DNA of 64,000 nt from Axinella damicornis. Lineage: Eukaryota > Porifera > Demospongiae > Axinellida > Axinellidae. The notes under the pieces were generated by a model, which saw nothing but the letters and a program-made list of their open reading frames with translations, searched no databases and was not told the DNA's origin. The position numbers and the translations under genes were made by a program. Positions 54,881-64,000 of this stretch are shown here, in pieces (position 1 is the first letter of the stretch; each line of letters starts with the position of its first letter). The stretch covers positions 15,861,797 through 15,925,796 of the forward strand of contig OZ007505.1 of the NCBI GenBank assembly GCA_963931865.1, given 5' to 3'.

Positions 54881-57640
54881 TCAGGTCTCGTCAGGGCTGC
54901 TAGGACTGGGTGGGGCTTCCTTCATGGGGGAGGGCGTGTCTGTCAGATCAGCTGTAGGTAGCAGTGGTGGTAAGGACTCTTCTACATGCAGTTGATCAAG
55001 GTTGAGGTAGCCGGACACTGTCTGCAGCATGTTGGAGAGAGTGGCTGCCACTTGGATGAAGCGTGGCCTCTTCTCAGGATCATCATCCCAGCAGTCCAGC
55101 ATCATCGTATATCTGTTGCAGAATGTGCACGTGTGTGGTGGTAAGAATTATACATGATTAATTGTGTCACATATCTCACTCCCAGAGTTGGAAATATACA
55201 AACAGCTGCTGCAGTTGGGTCTCAGCTACTCACACGTCCTCAGAGCAGGCTGCATTCTCTGGCTTGTCGAGTCTCCCTCCACTCTTCAGCAGCTGCAGAA
55301 CATCCCTGACACTCATGGCCGTGTATGGGATCTTCCCTCCTGTGAAGATCTCCCAGCTGGTGATTCCAAATGACCACTGCAAGAGATAAACACAGGCAAC
55401 AGATATGGCAATAGACCTTATTCCGCAAAAATTAAATTTCAGGTTTCCGTTGCTATTACAACAACAACCCCTTGTACCCATTGGTTACCATGCCGATAGG
55501 CTGTGTCCCAGATTTGAAGTAAATAGGATGTATAGTGTCCGAGTTATGGCCTCCCAAAATTCAAGATTTTCCCATTGAAGCCCATACATATTATATAATC
55601 TGAAATTTTTCTACTGGAGGCGCCTCCAGTAGAAAAATTCTTACATTTGTATGGGCTTCAATGGGAAATTCTGAAGTTTGATAGGCTGTAACTCGGACAC
55701 TATACATCCTATTTACTTCAATCTGGGATGCAGCCTATCGGCATGGTGACCAATGGGTACAAGGGCAAACAACCGTGAGAGAGAGAAAACAGCTGGAATC
55801 GGCTAAGTCCTCTAGCCTGCGCTGTTATATGCAGCCTTGCTTCCGCTCCTCTGCCGTGGGCCCAGTGGCTTAGCGGTAAGAGCGTCTGACTAGTACTCAG
55901 AAGGTCTTGGGTTCGAATCCCAGCTGGTCCCAGAATTTTTTCTGTGGATTATTCTCTCTCTCCAAAGCTTGCATCCAACACCTGCCTGCATAGAACCTGA
56001 ATCAAGGGGTTGCTGTTGTCATAGCGACAGAAACCTGGAATTTCATTTTTGCGGAATAAGGTCTATTGGATCTGACATAGACGGTGGTTTGCAACAAATT
56101 TTATTTTACGACATTTCGATTACAAAATTTGTTGCAAACTACCATCTATGTCCGAGATCCAATTGCTGTAGAATATTGCTGAGCATGCTAACATTACTCT
56201 AAAGGATATGTACACATATAGTACACATGCAGTCTGGTGCTAATTACAATTCTTAAGATTCTTACCATGTCTGTTTTTTCATTGTATACTCCCTCCTCGA
56301 GGCTCTCAAGTGGCATCCACTTGAATGGGACTGCAATGGGCACACTGGTGTCTACTCTGAAGTAGTTCTTTGTGTAGATGTCCTCGGCCAGACCAAAGTC
56401 AGACACCTTGATGGTACCATCATTACCCATCCTGCAAAATGCTAGTTAGCTCAAGGTACAGTACACAAAATTTCATTCAACTGTAACAAGTTACTACTTA
56501 AAGTTGCACACTTCTCACATGCAGTTCCTGGCAGAGAGATCTCTGTGAACAAACTTCTGCTCTGCAAGGTATTTCATTCCCAGTGCAATCTCATAGCATA
56601 TCTTGAGTAGTTTTGTCTGTACCTGTTCCACCTACAGTTTAAAAAAAAATAGCCCAATCAGCTAATGATACCGGATGTCACGAATGTGTCTCATGTGACA
56701 ACAATGAGTGCCAGCTGATTTGCAGCTGCTTGTTAGCAGGTGGTAGCTACAGTTACAGCGACTATAGGAGCATGCAATTCATAGAATGATATCACTGGAA
56801 ATACCCGCTTTGAAGTTGCATCCTTTGGCAGGACTACGACTTTCTTTGCTTTCCTCAAGTACGTCAGCAGACTCCCATTTGCCATATATGGCATGACAAG
56901 GCATGGTGCAGATTCTGCTTCGGGGCATCCAGCATCAAGACACACACCAAGAAGGGGCATCACGTTGGAATTATCAAAGAATTGCATCAGTTGGATCTCT
57001 TTGACTAAATTCCGAAGATCTCCAGATGTGAAAATAGCTGTGGATGTGTGTGCATGTGGGCATGTGGGCATGTGATTGGAATCATGTACTAGATACTCTG
57101 AGAGCCAACATTACCTTTCAGTGACTTGACAGCTACAGTTTCCACTGCAGAGCCCTCATGCCTGCTGTAGTGAGCCTTGTAGACAATCCCAAATGCCCCT
57201 GTTTGTCCCGTGTTGTATGATTGGAAGCCCATGCTCAGTAATCAACACAACTGACCATATGTCCATGTAGGCTCACCCTCTCCTATGCTCTTCAACAGTT
57301 TAATACGACTTCCTTGAATGACCAAATTCTGAGGCAGCAGATGCAGCAGTTCAGATACTGTGCTACTAGTTGTGAGATCTACAAAAACAAGATACAGCTA
57401 TGGAAGTTTAGCCTAGTACACTTGTAGCTATAGCCCTCCCTTTCCCACTTACCAGCTGGCGTGGAGTCCCCCCTTTCCCACTTACCAGCTGGTGTGGAGT
57501 CCCCACCCCCTCTCCCACTTACCAGCTGCATGGTGTGGAGTCCCCCCTCTCCCACTTACCAGCTGGTATGGAGTCCCCACCCCCCTCTCCCACTTACCAG
57601 CTGGTGTGGAGTCTTCTACTTACCAGCTGGTGTGGACTCC

Positions 57641-57679
<39 letters not shown>

Positions 57680-60600
57680 CACTTACCAGCTGGTGTGGAG
57701 TCCAGTTCTGTGCTGCCATGAACAGTTGATATGGTAGTATACTTATTGGTATGTTTGGGGTCAGTCACTACTGCAGAACGTACATACGTAATGTTAGCAG
57801 TAACCACAGCTTACATACATGCAGCTGCATGCATAGCTACATGTGCACTTTCCTATTCAGACCATGCCAGTATACATACGTACTTTGTTTTTCTGTGAGT
57901 TCCTGCAGGTCTGCTTCCATTGCAACCTTTTTCTTCTTGCACTTCTTGAGGACAACTAGTATTGAGGCACCAACTACTGCTGATGACAGGATCAGAACGG
58001 CCACTGTTGCACCCACTGCTCCCCCAATGATTGTGGCCTGGTCTGACGTATGCATGGGTGAAATGACGGTGCATGGACGTCCCAATAATAATTATTGTAA
58101 AGGCAACTAGGCTCTGACTCGAAGACCTGCTCTAGTTCTCACCTCTCTCTGCTGTTCTCGTAGGGCTTGGACTTGGAGATGCATAACCTGATGAAACATC
58201 TGCAGAGAATTGGTTTGGTGGTGAGATCAATGCTGAAGTGTATGATGAATCATCAGATGGATGTCAAACTGTATACCTGGGAGCAACTACTGTACATGCA
58301 GCTGGTTTGGCCACTCTGAGTCTCAGCAATCTTATTTGCCAACTGTTTTCTCCTTTGGTCCAAGCTAACGATTATACAATCCAATGTCATTCATCCTTAT
58401 AGCTACCCTAAAACGTTTGAGTGAGACTAAAGGGCTAGCTAGCAATAAATCAAAGGCCATTAGTGACCCCTTTAGCATTGGAGCATTGAAGGAGGATTGC
58501 ATGTCAAAAATAAAGGGTGACACTTAGCTATACATGTGTATAGCTAACTACCATATACAAATTAGTGGTAGCTAAATGTAGCTATTGCCATATATGGCAG
58601 TAGCTAACTACCATATATGGTAGTAGCTAACAAAATCCACTTACCTATTCTAGCACGTACATTGAGGTGTACATTTGTATAGCTCGCGGTTGCCATTATT
58701 TGGCTTGCCGGAATGGTGTCCACAAGCGACCGGGTGAAGAAGACTGAAACAGACGGAGCAGCTCTCAGGTTCGGTTGTAGGGGGCAGGTGGATTGACTAC
58801 ATCCATTCATAACTTGTACAGCAATTCTGTCTCCTTGGAGGACTGATGGTCGTCCTATCACGTCCATTACCTCACATCTCTGGGTTTCAGTTCTACTGGC
58901 TCTCGTCACATCAAAATCAATCCAGTGTTCAGAACCATAATTATCACCCATTTGCCTGAAGACTCCTATTCGCATTCGGAAATTGGTAATGTTGGAACTC
59001 CCTTCATCGTTGTAAAAGAAACAACTATTCACTGATTCCAGATAACCATTGCATGAGATTGCATTTGGAAAAAGGTAGGTTCCACTCTCATTCAACTTGT
59101 CACTCTCATCCAGAAGCGATACCAGCTGGCCAATGGAACAGTTTCCGAGGCTGGAACTTTCTGAGAGGAAAAGAAAAACAAACACACAGCAAACAAAAAG
59201 TGTACGAGTCGACCAACATGTGCCGGATTCTGACTGGGCAGAAGTTCAGATGTACTTCAAACCCATCATCAGGCAAACTATCTGACATTTGGTGTAATAA
59301 GCATATTCAACTCTAATAACTTTCTTGGCCCCTCCCATCACATCAAAGCAATTGGCAGCTTCACCTAACAGTCTTCACGTGCCACGAAGTATATAGCTGT
59401 AATAACTTGTTAAGAGCAAGTCTAAAAATTCCAGCTTGTACATTATAGCAATGGTGTCTTCTTGACAATCTGCAAGACATCATGGATGTAAACATGTAAC
59501 CACAGGTCATGGAAGCTACGGCCGGTGTAGCTTCATAGCTTTGTGAAACTGTTTAACTGTAGCTATACTGAGCAGGGCAGGAGCTACTGCATGTACCTGG
59601 TTCTGTCACAGGTGTCGTCGGTTCTGTCACAGGTGTCATCGGTTCTGTTGCAGCTGTTGTTGGTTCAGTTGCAGGCATCGGAGCTGTAGGTGATGCTGAT
59701 GAATATGCTGGCGTTGACAGGGGTGCTGTAACAGTTGATGCTAGCAGAGAATCCTCTGAGCTCATGGCTCTGCTGGATGCTCCAACTGTGGAAGGATAGT
59801 TAATAAGTTTTACTTGTCAGTTTTACATGAGGTTTATATGTTTTGAGTGCAATAGCTTTAGCTATCAGTCTACTAAGAGTCCCAGCTTTACATACGAAAT
59901 CTTCATACATACATAATACCAGATGAACTAGCTACTTATTGTAGCTGGCTACAAGATTAAGATTAGACTTTCAGTCTCCACATTGTGTGTGTGCTGCGTG
60001 TGACAGTGCATGTGTGTGCATGTGTGTGTGTGCTGCATGTGACAGTGCATGTGTGTGTGTGTGTGTGTGTGCATGTGTGTGTGTGTGTGTGTGTGTGCAT
60101 GTGTGTGTGTGTGTGTGTGTGTGTGCATGTGTGTGTGTGTGTGTGCATGTGTGTGTGCATGTGTGTGTATGTGATGTGTACATGAGCATGTGTGTCTGTG
60201 TGTGTGTGTGTGTGTGTGTGCGTGTGTATGTGTGTGGCTCTGTAGCATGATAATCGTATTCCATACAGAAGACCTGTAACCAGCAATTAAGGCACTTTGA
60301 TTGAGATGCCAGAACATGCTAATGTATACAACACTGTCTGGAATTTCATAGTGAGTTACAACAAGAGAGTAATCATCTTACAGTCAGTAGCTATAGTGAT
60401 GGTCTACTTCACTGTGTAAACAAGTAATGCACATGGGGCTACGTGTAGCTAGCTAGCTATACAGTGAAAATTAATTTTTACCTCCAAACACTTTCAGCAA
60501 AAGGCTGGGTAGAGGAGGTGAACACTTGAATTGTGCATGATGCGACAGGTGGGATTTAAAACCAGGGGTCAAATGTTTCAAATGCTTGGCTACAAGTCAC

Positions 60601-61070
60601 TCATAATGGAGCAAAGTCTTATGATAGCTAGTACTAAAGCAGACCCATAGTTTAGGAATAAGCATAAACTATCATATATAGGCCTTAGCTAGTGACCATA
60701 ATAGTACAGTACTACAGTATAGTACAGTACATTATTCTAGTTAGTAAGTCTTCCTCTCAGTTTGCAAGCTGTGTAGCTAGCTAGCTAGCTAATAATAGCC
60801 TACTATAATAGGCTGAGATGTTACGTAGCTATACTTATATGCAGTAAGGGACTACATGTGCAGTGACTAACATTTAACACATCATCCATGCCATTGGCTT
60901 GCTAAGATTGCATGTCATATATACCATGAAATAAGAATGACTAAATTACCTTGCCTCTTCCATCTCACCCCACTCAGGTGTTCATTTTGGTTCTGGAGAA
61001 TGGCCCAACATGTGGTGACCGCTACCACCAGTGTCAGAGAGAGCTGCAGAGCACACGAGGACACATGCAT
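54881..61070 (-). CDS. Receptor tyrosine kinase, 14 exons, 740 residues
   Basis: Exons 61070-60969, 60524-60482, 59785-59597, 59160-58645, 58199-58143, 58042-57884, 57770-57687, 57378-57277, 57198-57115, 57037-56805, 56631-56519, 56431-56266, 55376-55234 and 55112-54881. All are GT-AG and in phase (2223 nt with stop). Residues 1-24 are a signal peptide ([13 protein letters not shown]). A S/T/P-rich stalk with a TEPTT-like repeat follows, then a region of about 170 residues with six cysteines and N-glycosylation motifs that I do not recognise. The membrane helix is about 306-333 ([20 protein letters not shown]), followed by KKCKKKK. The kinase spans about 408-700: GEGAFG loop, VAVK (K442), HRDLSARN (D554), DFG (D572), IYTKNYF activation loop, [16 protein letters not shown] and [15 protein letters not shown] (not HRDLRXXN) indicates a non-Src receptor-type tyrosine kinase. 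It should be catalytically active; the ligand is unknown. Confidence 0.93.
55413..56066. mobile_element. Large composite foldback carrying a tRNA-like gene
   Basis: The outer arms of about 60 bp (ATAGACCTTATTCCGCAAAA ... and ... TTTTGCGGAATAAGGTCTAT) enclose a second, near-perfect palindrome (about 55473-55765, centre GGAGGCGCCTCC at 55617) and, beside it, a tRNA-Thr-like sequence. It lies in RTK intron 12, between exons 56431-56266 and 55376-55234. No target-site duplication was identified. Confidence 0.8.
55859..55931 (+). tRNA. tRNA-Thr(AGT)-like gene, possibly SINE-associated
   Basis: It folds as a cloverleaf: acceptor GGCCCAG / CTGGTCC (one C-T mismatch), D arm GCTT..GAGC, anticodon stem TCTGA/TCAGA with loop CTAGTAC (anticodon AGT, Thr), T arm TTGGG-TTCGAAT-CCCAG. 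The A box TGGCTTAGCGG and B box GGTTCGAATCC match RNA polymerase III promoters. TTTTTT follows at 55936-55941. The acceptor mismatch and its position inside a foldback argue for a mobile or pseudogene copy rather than a standard tRNA gene. Confidence 0.7.
56066..56165. mobile_element. 100-bp hairpin element
   Basis: TTGGATCTGACATAGACGGT ... GTTTGCAACAAATTTT pairs with AAATTTGTTGCAAAC ... CATCTATGTCCGAGATCCAA. It directly abuts the large foldback. It is in RTK intron 12. Confidence 0.75.
57440..57700 (-). repeat. Tandem duplication of a splice-donor region plus poly-C
   Basis: The segment ACTTACCAGCTGGTGTGGAG occurs seven times (57447, 57480, 57518, 57554, 57592, 57618, 57681). On the RTK strand each copy reads as the end of exon 7 plus its donor (CCAGCTG|GTAAGT). 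About 38 C lie between the last two copies. Confidence 0.9.
59985..60235. repeat. (GT)n / GCATGTGTGTGT microsatellite
   Basis: GT repeats interrupted by GCAT, in RTK intron 2. The short open frames in it are artefacts. Confidence 0.95.
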
Positions 61071-62058
61071 CTTCTAGCTACCACACTTCACACACACACT
61101 GCTGTGTAGGAGAAACGGTGGGAGTAGCCTAAATAGCATGCGCAATGGATACAATAATCGTATCAGTGCATGATTGTAGCTAGCTAGCTAAGTGTGTGGG
61201 TGCAGGTGTTAGTATCTATAGAGGTCCGTAATTATAAAGAGGAGAGTTGAAGAATGCTGCATACTATACAGTTTTGTGGCATTATAGTTGTAATGCTTGA
61301 GAGCATGCATTGTACCAAATACCTTATACACCTGATGATATGGCAACCATACACTCCATTACAATTCGATTATTTCTTACACATGCAGGTGAGACAAAGG
61401 TGTAACTATTGAAGTTATTCAGAAGTTCATAGTATTGTGCAAGTAGCTGTCCCAGACATCTTTTGTGATCACTAGACTATATTGTGTGTTGAGGGTTGTA
61501 ATGAATCGACGTGGCTCTTTCTTGACCTTCAGATCAGATGGCAGGAGAGCTGCATGCTCAATGCTATGCCATACATGTAGCTAGCTACAACCCATAGTTG
61601 TTTTTTCAGAATGGCAACCATAGTTTTATGCAAACCAATACACATCAGATGTATTAAATGCTACAAGCGCCACTGAAACGAGGATAAGGTCAAACAAGAC
61701 GGCCTGGTTTGAAGATCAGCTATTAAAGGTAGGCGAGACTGTTTAGCCATGGTGCTTATGCCGTCAGTGCCATTCATTTAGGTTTCAGTGCATCTATATC
61801 CTGGAGTTGCACCTCTACACAGCTTCGAGCTAGGACCTGCTTTCCCCTGCCATCCTTTGTTCCAGCTCCTGTGATATCACCCGCAGCCGGAAAAGTCTGC
61901 TCGAGCTCCACCCCCATTAATTGTTTCTATGAACTTTGAACTTTAATGAGAATCTGTCGAAGATCATAAAAGATGGGCGGGTCTCGTGACCCCGTACTAA
62001 ACGCAGGTGACCCAGGCTATCATCGAAGGGGACTCTATAGTTCTATGCAGTTTCGCCA
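61071..62058. other. Divergent intergenic region RTK/SLC2
   Basis: About 1 kb separates the RTK start codon (minus) from the transporter start codon (plus). It presumably holds both promoters. I see no TATA box in a clear position and no gene. Confidence 0.5.
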
Positions 62059-63386
62059 ATGAAGTGTCAGTACTTGTACGTTGGAATCCGCGCTGTATTT
62101 GCAGCGGGTGGCGGCTTTCTGTTTGGATACGACCTCGGGTAAGTGAATCGGACGGGGTCCGGGTTGTCCTTCGGTTCCCAGACCCAACCCAGTCCTCAGG
62201 GTAAATATAGCTAGAGCAGTTCTAAAATACAGCGATTCCTGTGGGAATTTTATCCATACATTCCTCAACAGGGTATCTATGCAAACACAGGGTAGCTAGC
62301 TAAACACTGCAAGAGAAGTGAGTTGTTGTTATACATTGTCATCGTCTTGTAGCTGGATCCTGAAGTTGAAGGTGCAATTCTGAGGATTTATATGTGGGAA
62401 GGGCCAAGGTGTCCATGTAGCCACATCTCTGCAGGAAGTTCTTCATCTTGTAGTTTCTGTTATCATTTGATCATCGATTTTGAGTACACGTATGTCAGAC
62501 AATTCACCGGATGAACGTTCACAAGTTCACAACTTCACAAAAATTCTATATATACGCCCTCGTGATCTCACGCATCAGCAATCGAGCCCTAAGTATTGGC
62601 CAGCTCTCACTTTTGTAGAGAGCCGGCAGTGAAAAGATAGCAATAGTTCCCAGATGATCCCACTTCCCCGGAGCCAAAGTTAAGGGGTGAGGGTGGTTTG
62701 TGAATGATGACCTTCTAACTTCAATCTGCAGATCATTCAATGGAGCAAAAGACATGAAAGGATTTAGAGAAACTTTCAACCTGTCTTTTGGAGATGAGAA
62801 CAATACTTCAAATTGTGACAGTGATATTGAAGATAGTACAATTTTGGTCAGCCACTACTTGTCTGCATGCAAGCTACAAAAGAGGTTGCTGTGTTCACAG
62901 GTGCACTATTGTTTGTGCAGGGACTGATGACCTCCGTTATTATCCTTGGAAGCTTACTTGGAGCCCTTCTGGCTGGAGGTTTGTGCTCGTATTGACTAAC
63001 AGTCCACATGTAATCCTAATGATGACACAGTACATGGCTAGCTTCGTCCCCAGGCCTACTCCCAGTGTTTATATCGCAGCCGTGTTTTCTCCATGGCTGC
63101 GAGATAAAATTTAGGTGGAGGCCTGAGAATGAGGCTAGTACATGGCTACATTACTAGGCTGCATGCATTCCAGCATAGAAATTTTGTCACTTCCAGATCG
63201 GCCAATTCTCCCTACATTCTATGAAAAATACTCAGAGGCCATGCAAAAGCTCATTGTACGTGGTATGACATTTTGCATCCATTTCATAGTTCTGGCGGAC
63301 TTTGCTGGAAGAAAGCGTGGAATAATGATTGGTGGAATGTTGTTTGCAGTGGGAGGAGCACTACAATCTGGAGCAGTCTACCTCTG
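62059..63386 (+). CDS. SLC2-type (MFS) sugar transporter, N-terminal part, runs off the window
   Basis: Four in-phase exons: 62059-62138, 62732-62846, 62921-62978 and 63290-63386. The first Met follows an in-frame TAG at 62038-62040. They encode the first membrane helix with FLFGYDLG, a loop with a possible NNTS N-glycosylation site, the second helix (GLMTSVIILGSLLGALLAGV) and the cytoplasmic DFAGRKRG motif typical of the sugar-porter family, followed by the start of helix three (GGMLFAVGGALQSGAVYLW). Family members move hexoses or polyols across the plasma membrane. The remaining helices and the PESPR-type motif lie beyond 64000. Substrate cannot be predicted from this portion. Confidence 0.83.
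63039..63137. mobile_element. 99-bp foldback, TAGCYTCGTYCCC family, perfect 9-bp TSD
   Basis: TAGCTTCGTCCCCAGGCCTA pairs with AGGCCTGAGAATGAGGCTA. An inner arm ATCGCAGCC ... GGCTGCGAGAT is also paired. It is flanked by GTACATGGC on both sides (63030-63038, 63138-63146). It is in an intron of the transporter gene. Confidence 0.87.
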
Positions 63387-63396
63387 GTTAGTGTAC

Positions 63397-63465
63397 ATCA
63401 AGAGCGCATAAGTAGATCGCCCGCCCGGAGTGCGGGCGATCTACTTATGCGCTCTTGTGTACATG
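63397..63465. repeat. Perfect 25-bp-arm hairpin next to a splice donor
   Basis: AAGAGCGCATAAGTAGATCG CCCGC pairs perfectly with its reverse complement around the loop CCGGAGT. The flanks TGTACAT occur on both sides. It starts about 12 nt after the transporter exon end at 63386. Confidence 0.9.
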
Positions 63466-63505
63466 TAATGGGCTTATGCAGACATAACGACAGTATGGAT
63501 AGCTG

Positions 63506-63551
63506 TAGCCTCGTTCCCAGGCCCGAGACGGCGAGCCTGGGAACGAGGCTA
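63506..63551. mobile_element. 46-bp minimal foldback with perfect 9-bp TSD
   Basis: TAGCCTCGTTCCCAGGC and GCCTGGGAACGAGGCTA are perfect 17-bp inverted repeats around a 12-bp loop. It is flanked by GGATAGCTG on both sides (63497-63505, 63552-63560). It defines the minimal mobile unit of the family. Confidence 0.9.
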
Positions 63552-64000
63552 GGATAGCTGATTTTCCCCATTGTACAACCGGATGGCAGTTATGCAAATA
63601 CATAACAATGTGTAAGTATAGACCCCTATTATGCAACCAGGCAGATGTAACTAAACCTACACATGACTGTTGTACAACCGGCTGGTCTTAAAGCTACCCA
63701 ATTGAGGTCCATGGGCATCTTGAAGCTATAATTTTTATTAACAGAATAAATTATTGCTATCTAGTTGCCTCCAGTAGTTACTGGGTGGCTTTAAGGTTAC
63801 GGGATACTCGTGCGCGCGCCGTGCGAAATGTATTGGGAAATGTATACTTAAGCTCGCTAACCAAGAATCTCGGGTACGAAGAGCGTGAGCAACTTGATTC
63901 TGGTGGTGGAGGTGCGCTGTCACAAGATGCAGGGCATGACGGAAGCTTTTACGGATACGCTGTATAGCCGTGCAAAAACGAGCAGTTCAGTTCACCAAAA

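Noticed and set aside
62035..62803. Minus-strand ORFs overlapping the transporter
   Set aside because: Antisense to four in-phase exons with clear transporter motifs; no homology or splice context.

Overview
The window is animal nuclear DNA. Coding exons are short and separated by GT-AG introns, the gene density is low, and tandem repeats and degraded transposons are abundant. An IMP4 gene, an FBXL2/20-type F-box LRR gene, a glycosyltransferase-92 gene, a single-pass receptor tyrosine kinase (RTK) and an SLC2-type sugar transporter point to a metazoan. An RTK with an unrecognised ectodomain and the repeat-rich compact introns fit a non-bilaterian, most likely a sponge. That taxonomic reading is inference.

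Layout. 1-14538: a satellite array built from two interchangeable words, GCTCTACCTG (10 nt) and GCTCTACCTCT (11 nt). 14539-14935 is a junction segment that recurs in inverted, ~98% identical form at 27345-27753, where a second array of the same satellite runs the other way (27752-32456). Between the two arrays, on the minus strand, lie ten exons (26915 down to 16570) of an FBXL2/FBXL20-like substrate receptor for SCF ubiquitin ligase. Its introns hold four minisatellites, (GT)n and (CATA)n tracts, and MITE-like foldbacks. Neither the F-box exons nor the C-terminal exon were found.

32460-37050 holds a (GT)n tract, a 393-bp foldback with a perfect 9-bp target-site duplication, an unrecognised retrocopy-like ORF and a 5'-truncated LINE. 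37747-39093 (minus) is an intronless GT92 gene. It shares a short divergent promoter region, with a palindromic CRE, with IMP4 (plus, 39371-53707, eight exons). IMP4 introns carry a Crypton-like remnant, a Tc1-like fragment, a second LINE, a (CCCT)n tract, poly-C/poly-G runs and a 24-bp minisatellite.

61070-54881 (minus) is a complete 14-exon RTK whose exon phases join to a 740-residue protein: signal peptide, S/T/P-rich stalk, six-cysteine ectodomain, membrane helix and an intact kinase. One of its introns carries a large foldback with a tRNA-Thr(AGT)-like gene. At the right edge, the first four exons of a sugar transporter of the major facilitator superfamily (plus, from 62059) run off the window.

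Gene pairs: GT92/IMP4 and RTK/SLC2 are divergent; IMP4/RTK are convergent. The genes do not form one pathway (ribosome biogenesis, ubiquitin ligation, glycosylation, signalling, sugar uptake). What unites the window is repeat biology: the same foldback family inserts throughout, and repeats repeatedly grow at splice-site sequences.
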